Shown here piece after piece: positions 1 to 7,259 of a DNA stretch of 13,314 nucleotides. The notes beneath the pieces are model-generated. The model was not told the DNA's origin. It searched no databases and was given only the letters and a program-made list of their open reading frames with translations. Position numbers and translations under genes: made by a program. The DNA lies in contig CAMLJW010000101.1 in the NCBI GenBank assembly GCA_946480485.1, positions 1 to 13,314 on the forward strand, read 5' to 3'. The stretch's first letter is position 1; every line of letters begins with the position of its first letter. This DNA is from an uncultured Streptomyces sp. Lineage in GTDB: Bacteria > Actinomycetota > Actinomycetes > Streptomycetales > Streptomycetaceae.

Positions 1-395
1 AGGACGCGCTGGACCTCGGCGGGGCCACTGACCTGCCGCACTTGGCAGGGGTACTGGCCAGGGCGAGGGTGGCGGTGGTCGGCAATACCGGGCCGGCGCA
101 TCTCGCCGCCGCCGTGGGGACCCCGGTCGCCTGTCTGTTCGCCCCGGTGGTGCCGGCCGAGCGCTGGGGCCCGTACGGCGTCCCGCACGTCCTGCTCGGG
201 GATCAGGGCGCACCGTGCGCGGGCAGCCGTGCACGCCACTGCCCGGTGGCGGGGCACCCCTGCCTCGACGGGGTGGGCGACGCCGAGGTGCTGGCCGCGG
301 TGGCCGCGCTCGGTGACGACCGGACGGATCCCGGGCCGGACCCGCCGCCGGCAGCGGGCGGCGGGCCCGAAACGGAACGAGGAGCGACCGTATGA
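1..395 (+). CDS. GT9 family glycosyltransferase (heptosyltransferase-like), 3' part only
   Basis: This is the C-terminal end of a gene whose start lies before the window; the frame is open from base 3. The visible 130 residues carry the hallmark GT9 donor-site segment GNTGPAHLAAAVGTPVACLF, followed by a WGP element. That segment corresponds to GDTGLAHLATALGTPSVVLF in the second GT9 gene at 4907-6112. GT9 enzymes (WaaC/WaaF/RfaF type) move heptose from ADP-heptose to an acceptor on the cytoplasmic side of the membrane. The last 35 or so residues are a Pro/Gly/Arg-rich tail, probably disordered. The stop overlaps the next start (ATGA at 392-395), so the gene is translationally coupled to the glycosyltransferase downstream. 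With GmhA and HldE in the same operon, a heptose donor is plausible. The acceptor cannot be deduced. Confidence 0.85.
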   Translation, partial: DALDLGGATDLPHLAGVLARARVAVVGNTGPAHLAAAVGTPVACLFAPVVPAERWGPYGVPHVLLGDQGAPCAGSRARHCPVAGHPCLDGVGDAEVLAAVAALGDDRTDPGPDPPPAAGGGPETERGATV

Positions 396-1357
396 ACATT
401 CTGTTGTGGCATGTGCACGGCTCCTGGACGACGGCATTCGTCCAGGGTCCCCACAGCTACCTCGTTCCGGTGACACCGGGCCGCGACCCGGACGGGCTCG
501 GGCGGGCCCGTACGTTCTCCTGGCCCGCCCCGGTGCGTGAGACAACCCCCGACGAACTGCGCGACACGCCGGTGGACCTGGTGATTCTCCAGCGGCCGCA
601 CGAACTGGAGCTGGCCGAACACTGGCTGGGCGGACGCCGTCCCGGCCGTGATGTGCCCGCCATCTACCTGGAGCACAACGCGCCGGACGGCAACGTCCCC
701 GACACATGCCATCCGTTCGCCGACCGGGACGATCTGACGCTGGTTCATGTGACCCACTTCAACCGGCTGTTCTGGGACTGCGGCTCCACCCGCACCGAGG
801 TGATCGAGCACGGCGTCGTGGACCCCGGGCACCAGTACACCGGCCGGCTCGCCCGCGCGGCCGTAGTCGTCAACGAACCGGTGCGGCGCCGCCGTTACAC
901 CGGTACCGACCTGTTGCCCGCCCTGTCAGAGGCGGCGCCGCTGGACGTCTTCGGCATGCGCACCGAAGGCCTCGCCGCGCACCTGGGCATACCCGAGGAC
1001 CGGTGCCGCAGCGCCGATCTGCCTCAGCGTGAGCTGCACACGGCACTGGCGGAGCGCCGCTGCTATCTGCACCCGGTGCGCTGGACGTCCCTCGGCCTGT
1101 CGCTGCTGGAGGCCATGCACCTGGGCATGCCGGTCGTGGCGCTCGCCACCACGGAGACGGTCGAGGCGGTCCCGCCCGGCGCGGGCACCCTGTCCACCCG
1201 GCCCGATGTCCTGGCGCGGGCCGCCCGGCGATACCTGGAGGAACCGGAAGCCGCTGCCGAGGACGGCGCCCGCGCACGCCACGCGGCCCTCGGGCGGTAC
1301 GGACTCAAGCGCTTCCTGGGCGACTGGGAGCGTGTGATGACGGAGGCGCGCTCATGA
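392..1357 (+). CDS. GT-B fold glycosyltransferase (GT1/GT4-like)
   Basis: A 321-residue cytoplasmic glycosyltransferase. The N-terminal half begins MNILLWHVHGSW, an acceptor-domain first beta strand, and includes YLEHNAP near residue 92 and VTHFNRLFW near 120, a common pattern in GT4-like enzymes. The C-terminal donor half has a beta strand, a short loop and the nucleotide-sugar element SLGLSLLEAMHLGMPVVAL. Its Glu240 is in the position of the conserved donor-binding glutamate of GT4 enzymes. The length is slightly short for a GT4 protein. The start at 392 is fixed by an ATGA overlap with the GT9 gene and a GAGGAGC-type ribosome binding site just upstream. The stop overlaps the next gene by four bases. 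Sugar and acceptor are unknown; the operon suggests a glycan that contains heptose. Confidence 0.8.
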   Translation: MNILLWHVHGSWTTAFVQGPHSYLVPVTPGRDPDGLGRARTFSWPAPVRETTPDELRDTPVDLVILQRPHELELAEHWLGGRRPGRDVPAIYLEHNAPDGNVPDTCHPFADRDDLTLVHVTHFNRLFWDCGSTRTEVIEHGVVDPGHQYTGRLARAAVVVNEPVRRRRYTGTDLLPALSEAAPLDVFGMRTEGLAAHLGIPEDRCRSADLPQRELHTALAERRCYLHPVRWTSLGLSLLEAMHLGMPVVALATTETVEAVPPGAGTLSTRPDVLARAARRYLEEPEAAAEDGARARHAALGRYGLKRFLGDWERVMTEARS

Positions 1358-2637
1358 CCTCATCCCTCGGCCCCGTGGACCCCGGCGACGGGACTTTCGA
1401 CGCCGACCCCGTCGGCCCCGGCGTTCTGTCGATCGCGCTCGTCTCTGAGCACGCGAGTCCCCTCGCCGCGCTGGGCGGGGTGGACGCCGGCGGCCAGAAC
1501 GTGCACGTAGCGTGTCTCGCGGGCGCGCTCGCCGACCGGGGCCACCGCGTGACCGTCTACACCCGCCGTGACGCGCGTGACCTGCCCGACCGGGTGGCCC
1601 TGCGCGACGGGGTCGAGGTGCACCATGTGCCCGCCGGCCCGCCCGAGCACATTCCCAAGGACGAACTCCTTCCCTACATGGGGGACTTCGGCCGCCACCT
1701 GGCGAGGATCTGGCGGACCCGGCCGCCCGACCTGGCGCACTCGCACTTCTGGATGTCGGGACTCGCCGCACTGCGGGCGGTGGGGGAGCTGGGCCTGCCG
1801 CTGCTGCACACGTACCACGCGCTCGGCACGGTGAAGCGACGGCACCAGCGGCTGGCCGACACCAGCCCACCGAAGCGGATCGCCCACGAGACGGAGGTGG
1901 GCCTGGGCTGCGACCGGGTCATCGCCACCTGCCGCGACGAGGTCGTCGAACTGGGCAGGATGGGCATTCCCGCCGGCAAGGTCAGCATCGTGCCGTGCGG
2001 AGTCGACACCGACCTGTTCACCCCACGAGGAGCGGTCGCGGAACGGGGCTCCCACCCGCACCGACTGCTTCAACTGGGCCGCCTGGTCCCGCGCAAGGGC
2101 ACGGAGATCTCCGTCAACGCCCTGGTCCTGCTGCCCGAGACGGAACTCGTCGTGGTCGGCGGGCCCCCGGCGGACCGGCTCGACGACGACCCGGAAGTGC
2201 GGCGGCTGCGCGGCATCGCCCGCAAGGCGGGCGTCGCCGACAGGGTCCGCTTCACAGGCGGCGTGCCCAGCCGGCACGTGCCGCCGTTGCTCCGTGCAGC
2301 AGACGTGGTGGTGTGCCCCGCCGACTACGAACCGTTCGGCATCGTCCCACTGGAGGCGATGGCCTGTGGCAGACCCGTCGTCGCCAGCGCGGTGGGCGGG
2401 CAGCTCGACACCGTCGCGGATCCGAGCACCGGGCGGCTGGTGGCGCCCCGGGATCCCGAGGCACTCGCGCACGCCGTAGGAGAACTCCTCGCCGACCCGG
2501 CGGCGCGGAAGGCGTGCGGGGAAGCCGGACGCCGCCGGGTCCTGTGCCGGTACGGCTGGGGGCGGGTCGCGGTAGCCACCGAGCTCGCTTACTGCGAGGT
2601 CCTTGACGCACAGACCGCCGTGACGGGGGTGGTCTGA
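1354..2637 (+). CDS. GT4 family glycosyltransferase (MshA/sucrose-phosphate-synthase-like)
   Basis: A 427-residue retaining GT-B enzyme. After about 25 variable residues comes the glycine-rich N-terminal loop GGVDAGGQNVHVACLAGALA (about 46-65), typical of MshA, sucrose-phosphate synthase and related GT4 proteins. HSHFWMSG (about 130) and HTYHALG (about 152) are further acceptor-side matches. The C-terminal domain has LLQLGRLVPRKG (about 240) and the E-x7-E donor motif EPFGIVPLEAMACGRPVV with Glu326 and Glu334. The start overlaps the preceding stop (ATGA 1354-1357), so it is coupled to the upstream glycosyltransferase. It is not the housekeeping mycothiol MshA on context, because it sits inside a heptose operon; its true substrate is unknown. 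The stop at 2637 is followed by a 162-base gap before the likely gmhA start. Confidence 0.85.
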   Translation: MTSSLGPVDPGDGTFDADPVGPGVLSIALVSEHASPLAALGGVDAGGQNVHVACLAGALADRGHRVTVYTRRDARDLPDRVALRDGVEVHHVPAGPPEHIPKDELLPYMGDFGRHLARIWRTRPPDLAHSHFWMSGLAALRAVGELGLPLLHTYHALGTVKRRHQRLADTSPPKRIAHETEVGLGCDRVIATCRDEVVELGRMGIPAGKVSIVPCGVDTDLFTPRGAVAERGSHPHRLLQLGRLVPRKGTEISVNALVLLPETELVVVGGPPADRLDDDPEVRRLRGIARKAGVADRVRFTGGVPSRHVPPLLRAADVVVCPADYEPFGIVPLEAMACGRPVVASAVGGQLDTVADPSTGRLVAPRDPEALAHAVGELLADPAARKACGEAGRRRVLCRYGWGRVAVATELAYCEVLDAQTAVTGVV

Positions 2638-2686
2638 GGCACCGATCCCTCCACAGGGCCCCCGGCCCGCGACAGCGCCCGACCGA

Positions 2687-2719
2687 CATCGACAGTGTTC
2701 CGGCCATCGACAGCGTTCC
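2687..2719. repeat. Two near-identical 15-base direct repeats upstream of gmhA
   Basis: CATCGACAGTGTTCC at 2687-2701 and CATCGACAGCGTTCC at 2705-2719 differ at one base and are 18 bases apart start to start. They lie in the only gap between the glycosyltransferase pair and gmhA, so they could be a binding site. A short local duplication without function is equally possible. No convincing -10/-35 pair was seen with them. Confidence 0.4.
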
Positions 2720-2799
2720 CGACCGACAGCGGAGTAGCTACGTCCGAAGGAGGTGCGGGTCCGGCCGCCGTCCTCAGCGACGCGGTACGCCCGATCAAC

Positions 2800-3459
2800 A
2801 TGACCGAATCCACTGCACTCGATGCCGCACACCTGCACTGCCGGTCACTGGAACAGGCGCTCGGCCGCTTCCGCCGGGACGGACTGGGCCGGACAGCGGA
2901 CTGGGGCGGCCGGCTCGCCGCCGTTCTTCCCGCCGGCGGGAGGCTGCTGGCCGCCGGTAACGGCGGCAGCGCGGCCCAGGCCCAGCACCTGACCGCGGAG
3001 CTGGTGGGACGGTACCGGAACGAGCGGCCCGCCTATTCGGCCATCGCCCTGCACGCCGAGACCTCCAGCGTGACCGCCATCGGCAACGACTACGGCTTCG
3101 AGCACGTGTACGCCCGGCAGGTTTCCGCGCACGGCCGTCCCGGAGACGTCCTCCTGCTGCTGTCCACCTCCGGCCGCAGCGCCAACCTGATCACGGCGGC
3201 CGTGACGGGCCGGGCCGCGGGGCTGCGCGTATGGGCGATGACCGGGCCGGCACCGAACCCGCTCGGGGAGGCCGCCGACGAAACGCTGTGCATCGACGCC
3301 GACAGCACGGCAGCCGTGCAGGAGACCCACCTCGTCGCCGTACATCTGCTCTGCGAGTGCTTCGACGCGGCGCTCGCGAACCCCGGCGTGAACTGCGGTA
3401 CTGCACCCGCGCGCGCGGTCGCGCCCCGGGCGGTCTCGGCCCACCGGAGGGCATCGTGA
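2800..3459 (+). CDS. gmhA: Sedoheptulose-7-phosphate isomerase (phosphoheptose isomerase)
   Basis: A SIS-domain protein of 219 residues from this start. GmhA converts sedoheptulose 7-phosphate to D-glycero-D-manno-heptose 7-phosphate, the first step of ADP-heptose synthesis, in the cytoplasm. Family motifs are clear: AAGNGGSAAQAQHLTAELVGRY (51-72), LLSTSGRSANLITAA (120-134, phosphate binding) and VQETHLVAVHLLCECF (173-188). The expected zinc and catalytic residues are His63, Glu67, Gln174 and His182, offset by two from E. coli His61/Glu65/Gln172/His180. The start is uncertain. The frame is open from a GTG at 2695, but the residues added are Pro/Ser-rich and unlike the family, so ATG 2800 is preferred. 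A good GAAGGAGGT at 2746-2754 is not well spaced for either start. The stop overlaps the next GTG (GTGA 3456-3459). Confidence 0.88.
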   Translation: MTESTALDAAHLHCRSLEQALGRFRRDGLGRTADWGGRLAAVLPAGGRLLAAGNGGSAAQAQHLTAELVGRYRNERPAYSAIALHAETSSVTAIGNDYGFEHVYARQVSAHGRPGDVLLLLSTSGRSANLITAAVTGRAAGLRVWAMTGPAPNPLGEAADETLCIDADSTAAVQETHLVAVHLLCECFDAALANPGVNCGTAPARAVAPRAVSAHRRAS

Positions 3460-4859
3460 ACGGGCCGAAGCCGCTCGTGGTCGTCGGAGACGTCCTGCTC
3501 GACGAGGACATCGAAGGGGTCGCCACCCGGCTGTCACCGGACGCTTCCGCTCCCGTCGTCGACGTCACCGGCGGACGGCGTCACCCCGGCGGGGCGGGGC
3601 TGGCCGCCGTACTGGCGGCCCGGGGCGGACGCGAAGTGGTCCTGGTGACGGCTCTCGGCGACGACGCCGCAAGCGATGCCGTACGCCGTGACCTGTGCGG
3701 CCGGGTCCGCCTGGTGGAGATACCGCTGAACGGCACCCTGCCGGTGAAGACACGCGTGCTGGCGGGCGGCCGCCCCGTGGTGCGGATCGACCGGGGCGGC
3801 GGCACACCCGGCGAACCGGCTGACGGCGCGGTGCGGGACGCGCTGGCGCAGGCCCACGCCGTTCTCGTCTCCGACTACGGCCGGCACACCGCGAGCGCCG
3901 CCCGGGCACAGTTGGCCACCGTCGCCCCCCATACGCCGCTGGTGTGGGACCCCCACCCCAAGGGCGACGCGCCCCTGCCCGGAGCAAGGCTCGTCACTCC
4001 GAACGCGGCGGAGGCGTGCGCCCTGTGCGACGGCGACGGTGAATCACTGCGCGCGTACGCCCGGCGAGGCACGGAACTTGCGGACCGCTGGCGAGCGGCG
4101 GGCGTCGCCGTGACGCTCGGAGCCCGTGGTGTGCTGCTGACCAGGCCCGGCACCGGTACGCCGATGCTGGTGCCGGCGCCGTACCGGGCCACCGGTGATC
4201 CTTGCGGCGCGGGCGACTGCTTCGCCGCCACGACAGCCGCGGCTCTGGCGGACGGCGCGCTCCCGGAGGAGGCCGTGCAGCGTGCCGTCGCCGAAGCCGC
4301 CGCGTTCGTGTCGGCGGGCGGTGCCGGAAACCCGGGGCTGTGGCGGACGGTGTCTGTGTCCGGTACCGAGGAGACGTCCGGGACCGACGCGTTGGCCCTC
4401 GCGGAGTGCGTCCGGGCACGCGGCGGCACGGTGGTGGCCACAGGCGGCTGCTTCGACTTGCTGCACGCCGGTCACGTCGGCCTGCTGGAGAGCGCCCGGC
4501 GTATCGGCGACTGCCTCATCGTGTGCCTCAACTCCGACGCGTCGCTCGCCCGCCGCAAGGGCCCGGGGCGCCCGCTGAACCCGGTGGCGGACCGCGTCCG
4601 CGTCCTCGAGGCCTTCGGCAGCGTCGACGCCGTCGCGGTGTTCGAGGAGGACACACCGGAAGCACTGCTGAGCCGGCTGAGGCCCGATGTGTGGGTGAAG
4701 GGCGGCGACTACTCCGTCCAGGACCTTCCCGAGGCGGAGGTGTTGCGCGCATGGGGCGGGCAGGCGGTCGTACTCCCCTACCTCGACGGCCGCTCCACCA
4801 CATTGCTGGCCCGCCGGGCAGCACAGGCGGCCGTACCGCCGCGCTTGCCTCGGTCGTGA
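3456..4859 (+). CDS. hldE: Bifunctional heptose-7-phosphate kinase / heptose-1-phosphate adenylyltransferase
   Basis: A 467-residue fusion, close to the 477 residues of E. coli HldE (RfaE), with the same domain order. Residues 1 to about 305 are a PfkB/ribokinase-type sugar kinase. It has the glycine-rich HPGGAGLAAVLAARGG (about 43-58), SDYGRH (about 145) and GAGD at 251-254, whose Asp254 is the expected catalytic base. Residues about 325-460 are a nucleotidyltransferase with GGCFDLLHAGH (HxGH motif, His337 and His340), LNSDASLARRKGPGRP and WVKGGDY. Together the domains phosphorylate heptose 7-phosphate at C1 and later activate the 1-phosphate to ADP-heptose. The intervening GmhB phosphatase is not in this window. 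The frame extends upstream to 3231, but GTG 3456 is preferred: it has GGAGG just upstream, overlaps the gmhA stop and begins with the kinase first strand LVVVGDVLLDE. Confidence 0.9.
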   Translation: MNGPKPLVVVGDVLLDEDIEGVATRLSPDASAPVVDVTGGRRHPGGAGLAAVLAARGGREVVLVTALGDDAASDAVRRDLCGRVRLVEIPLNGTLPVKTRVLAGGRPVVRIDRGGGTPGEPADGAVRDALAQAHAVLVSDYGRHTASAARAQLATVAPHTPLVWDPHPKGDAPLPGARLVTPNAAEACALCDGDGESLRAYARRGTELADRWRAAGVAVTLGARGVLLTRPGTGTPMLVPAPYRATGDPCGAGDCFAATTAAALADGALPEEAVQRAVAEAAAFVSAGGAGNPGLWRTVSVSGTEETSGTDALALAECVRARGGTVVATGGCFDLLHAGHVGLLESARRIGDCLIVCLNSDASLARRKGPGRPLNPVADRVRVLEAFGSVDAVAVFEEDTPEALLSRLRPDVWVKGGDYSVQDLPEAEVLRAWGGQAVVLPYLDGRSTTLLARRAAQAAVPPRLPRS

Positions 4860-4906
4860 GGCAGCCGCCGTACTCCGACCGCATCGGGCAGACCGGAGAG
4901 GTGTCC

Positions 4907-6112
4907 GTGAACGTACGCGCCGAAAACGCAGGAAGTACAGGAAGTGCAGGAGGTACAGGAAGCGCAGGAAGTGCTGAAAGCGTCGAAGGTGCCGAGGAGG
5001 AGAAACCGGCGCGGCCCGGCGCGTCCCGCGGCAGTGACCGGGAGGCGGCCCGACCCCGGGTGCTGGTGCTACGGGCGCTCGGGCTCGGCGATCTGCTGAC
5101 CGTGGTCCCTGCGCTACGGGCGCTGCGACGGCATCTGCCCCGGCATGAGCTGGTGCTGGCGGCGCCCGAGCGGTTGTCCGCCGCCGCGGTGGCGACTGGC
5201 CTCGTGGACCGGCTGCTGCCCGCTGTCGCCCCCGGACGGGCGGTGCCCGCCGTGCTGCCCTGGGAGGGGCCGGAACCGGACCTCGCCGTGGACCTGCACG
5301 GCAACGGCCCGCCGAGCCATCTCCTGCTCCAACGACTGAGTCCCCGACGGCTCTTCGCATACGCGCACCCGCGGACGCCCGACATCTCCGGCCCCGTATG
5401 GCGGGACGACGAACACGAACGGGAACGGTGGTGCCGGCTGCTCGGCTGGTACGGCATCGAAGCTGACGCGGCGGACCTGTGGATCCCCCCGCCCGCGACG
5501 CCCAGCCCGGCGCCCGGGGCGGTCGTGGTCCATCCGGGCGCCGACGCCGCCGCTCGCCGCTGGCCCAAGGAGCGGTTCGCGGCGGCGGCGCGGGAACTGC
5601 ACCGCCGCGGTCAGAGCATCGTCGTGACCGCGGGCGCGGGAGAGGAGCACCTGGCGCGTTGTGTGGCCGCGGAGGCGGGGCTGCCGTCGGCCGCCGTGCC
5701 GGGCGGCGCCGGTGACCTGCCCTTCGACCAACTGGCCGCACTCGTCGCGTGGGCCCGCTGCGTGGTGGTGGGGGACACCGGTCTCGCCCATCTGGCGACG
5801 GCGCTCGGCACGCCCTCCGTCGTCCTGTTCGGCCCGGTCGCCCCCCGGCTGTGGGGGCCGCCGTCCGACGCACGGCACCGGGTGCTCTGGCATCCGGACG
5901 ACGACGACTCGGTCCGCCCCGGCGACGCCCATGGCCGGCTGCCGGACGAGAGGCTGCTGCGGATCACGGTCGACGAGGTCGTCGAGGCGGTACGCGGATT
6001 GCCGGAGCCAAAGCCGGAGCCGGAGCCGGGGTCGGGGCCCGGACCGGTACGAGGGGGAGGACGAGGGCTGCGAGCGGCGAGTGCGAGCGGCGCGTGCGAG
6101 CGGCGAAGGTGA
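4907..6112 (+). CDS. GT9 family glycosyltransferase (ADP-heptose:acceptor heptosyltransferase-like)
   Basis: A 401-residue GT9 enzyme. The catalytic region starts near residue 48 with RVLVLRALGLGDLLTVVPAL, the standard first strand and loop of the heptosyltransferase family. The donor half has VVVHPGADAAARRWPKERF (about 205) and GDTGLAHLATALGTPSVVLFGP (about 288), the ADP-heptose-binding region. GTG 4907 is chosen because GGAGAGG ends five bases before it; GTG 4901 is possible. The frame runs open far upstream, but that part is a shadow of hldE. Two oddities bracket the domain. Residues 9-23 are five Gly-Ser/Gly-Thr-Ala triplets from a 9-base tandem repeat with A- and T-ending codons. The C-terminus is a Pro-Glu then Arg-rich tail, partly from a 13-base repeat. 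Neither tail is expected for GT9, so both may be dispensable linkers. Confidence 0.85.
   Translation: MNVRAENAGSTGSAGGTGSAGSAESVEGAEEEKPARPGASRGSDREAARPRVLVLRALGLGDLLTVVPALRALRRHLPRHELVLAAPERLSAAAVATGLVDRLLPAVAPGRAVPAVLPWEGPEPDLAVDLHGNGPPSHLLLQRLSPRRLFAYAHPRTPDISGPVWRDDEHERERWCRLLGWYGIEADAADLWIPPPATPSPAPGAVVVHPGADAAARRWPKERFAAAARELHRRGQSIVVTAGAGEEHLARCVAAEAGLPSAAVPGGAGDLPFDQLAALVAWARCVVVGDTGLAHLATALGTPSVVLFGPVAPRLWGPPSDARHRVLWHPDDDDSVRPGDAHGRLPDERLLRITVDEVVEAVRGLPEPKPEPEPGSGPGPVRGGGRGLRAASASGACERRR
4931..4975 (+). repeat. Five 9-base in-frame tandem units (GGAAGTACA-like)
   Basis: Units GGAAGTACA, GGAAGTGCA, GGAGGTACA, GGAAGCGCA and GGAAGTGCT follow each other without gaps. They encode Gly-Ser-Thr, Gly-Ser-Ala, Gly-Gly-Thr, Gly-Ser-Ala and Gly-Ser-Ala near the N-terminus of the GT9 protein. 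The codons GGA, AGT and ACA are rare in such a GC-rich genome and unlike the rest of the gene, which points to recent slippage expansion. Confidence 0.85.
6069..6107 (+). repeat. Three 13-base tandem units at the 3' end of the GT9 gene
   Basis: TGCGAGCGGCGAG (6069-6081), TGCGAGCGGCGCG (6082-6094) and TGCGAGCGGCGAA (6095-6107) are contiguous. As 13 is not a multiple of three, each copy is read in a different frame, giving the low-complexity Arg/Ala/Ser tail just before the stop at 6110-6112. Copy-number change here would move the stop codon. Confidence 0.8.
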
Positions 6113-6142
6113 GTCCCGCGCCCGCGCCGGTCCAGCGGGACT
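6112..6142 (+). terminator. Possible weak hairpin after the second GT9 gene
   Basis: AGTCCCGC (6112-6119) and GCGGGACT (6135-6142) can pair as an 8-bp stem with a 15-base loop, starting at the last base of the GT9 stop codon. There is no T-run. It could be a terminator or attenuator between the heptose genes and the SDR gene, but it is a modest structure. The remaining 160 bases to the SDR start hold no recognisable gene. Confidence 0.3.
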
Positions 6143-6302
6143 GACGGTTAGCGGTCAGCAGTCAGCGCCGACGGCCACAGGCCTCGGGCCGTCCGGAGGC
6201 GTCCTGACCCGACGTGCCGGACCTTCCCACCGGCATCACAGTGGGATGCGGAGCGGTTGCGGAGCGCACACCGCCTGATCCGGCACGAGGGAAGGCAGAG
6301 GC

Positions 6303-7049
6303 ATGGGCGGCGGAGCGCAGGTAGACCTCTACGGAAAGCAGGCACTGGTGACCGGCGGGGCACGGGGCCTGGGCGCCTCGATCACACGGAAGCTGGCGAG
6401 GGCCGGGGCGACCGTACTGGTCGCCGACGTGCGCAAGGAGCTGGCACGGAAGCTCTGCGACGAGTTGGGCGGCGCGGGCCACGACGCGCGTTTCGTGGAG
6501 CTCGATGTGCGGGACGCCGCCGCGGTGGCGGCGGTCTTCCGCGGCCTGGAGGAGGCTGGGGAGTGGGTGGACGTCCTGGTCAACAACGCCGCGGTGGATG
6601 TCTCCAAGCCGGTCGAGCATCTGACGGCCGACGAGGTGACGCGGGTCATCACCACCAATCTGCTCGGACCGATGTATCTGTGCCTGGAGAGCTACCGGCG
6701 CATGGTCGCCCGCGGCGGCGGCCACATCGTCAACGTCCTGTCCACGGCCGCGAACCGCACCTGGACCGAGGCCGGACCGTACTCGGCGGGCAAGTCGGGT
6801 CTGCGCGCGTTCACCCACACCCTGTTCAAGGAGGCACAACGGGACTGCCTGGGGATCGGCGTCACCGGGATCATCGCGGGCGGCATGGAGACGCCGTTTA
6901 TCCTCGAACGATTTCCCGACGCCGACGTCTCGATGTTGCAGAGCCCGGACATCGTGGCCGACACGGTGCTGTACGCCTTGTCGGTCCCACCCGGCAGCGC
7001 GGTCCCCGAGCTGGTCGTCGTACCGCGCAGCGAGCCGTCCTGGCCCTGA
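6303..7049 (+). CDS. SDR family NAD(P)-dependent oxidoreductase
   Basis: A 248-residue classical short-chain dehydrogenase/reductase, a cytoplasmic NAD(P)-dependent oxidoreductase of alcohol/ketone groups. Features in order: the cofactor motif TGGARGLG (17-24), Asp42 after the second beta strand, NNAA (94-97), Asn119, Ser147 and the YSAGK active site with Tyr160 and Lys164. All four catalytic tetrad positions are present. Asp42 at the end of beta-2 suggests NAD rather than NADP. ATG 6303 follows GGGAAGG and AGAGG elements. It is separated from the GT9 gene by 190 bases, so it may have its own promoter. It is not HldD: that epimerase is an extended SDR of about 310 residues with a different C-terminal domain. 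It may modify the sugar or be unrelated to the heptose pathway; substrate unknown. Confidence 0.85.
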   Translation: MGGGAQVDLYGKQALVTGGARGLGASITRKLARAGATVLVADVRKELARKLCDELGGAGHDARFVELDVRDAAAVAAVFRGLEEAGEWVDVLVNNAAVDVSKPVEHLTADEVTRVITTNLLGPMYLCLESYRRMVARGGGHIVNVLSTAANRTWTEAGPYSAGKSGLRAFTHTLFKEAQRDCLGIGVTGIIAGGMETPFILERFPDADVSMLQSPDIVADTVLYALSVPPGSAVPELVVVPRSEPSWP

Positions 7050-7055
7050 CGCGTC

Positions 7056-7069
7056 CGGCACATGTGCCG
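7056..7069. terminator. Short palindrome between convergent gene ends
   Basis: CGGCACATGTGCCG is a perfect 14-base palindrome lying 7 bases after the SDR stop and 2 bases after the stop of the minus-strand fragment. It could fold as a 5-bp stem with a CATG loop. Its position between convergent ends suggests a bidirectional terminator, but the stem is short and there is no T-run. Confidence 0.3.
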
Positions 7070-7070
7070 C

Positions 7071-7238
7071 TCAGCCGGACAACACCTGGGGACTCGCCTC
7101 TTTGATCTTGGCGTTGGCCCAACGGATCCGGCCCAGCGTGTCCGGATGGCATTCCTGGGACAGCCGGAGGAGCTCGGCGTTCTGGAGGGCCTGCGCGGCC
7201 TGGGCGAGCATCTCCCAGTTGACCGACGCTCCCTGACA
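7071..7238 (-). pseudogene. 3' remnant of a small minus-strand gene (helical C-terminus)
   Basis: Read on the minus strand, 7238 down to 7071 gives CQGASVNWEMLAQAAQALQN followed by AELLRLSQECHPDTLGRIRW and ANAKIKEASPQVLSG, then a stop. Composition is protein-like: amphipathic helices, and nearly every third base is G or C. Upstream of about 7238 the same frame loses this character and shows no matching start. Met at 7211 would leave only 46 residues with no spaced ribosome binding site. The ending resembles, from memory, the C-termini of small helical, possibly ferritin-like, hypothetical proteins of streptomycetes; this was not checked by search. It is most likely the tail of a gene whose 5' part was lost at about 7240-7257. 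Confidence 0.5.
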
Positions 7239-7259
7239 CCTCCGTACAGATCTTCCGCA

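Noticed and set aside
1360..2838. A 492-residue minus-strand open frame
   Set aside because: It is the antisense shadow of the GT4 gene, which has clear family motifs on the plus strand.
4202..4906. An upstream extension of the second GT9 gene
   Set aside because: It is an out-of-frame shadow of hldE. The ribosome binding site before 4907 and the GT9 domain boundary support the shorter gene.
4044..5873. A 609-residue minus-strand open frame
   Set aside because: It is antisense to hldE and GT9, is Arg/Pro-rich and shows no domain. Such frames are expected in high-GC DNA.
6303..7049. HldD (ADP-heptose 6-epimerase) as the identity of the SDR
   Set aside because: The protein is a classical 248-residue SDR with TGGARGLG and YSAGK. 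HldD is a longer extended SDR.
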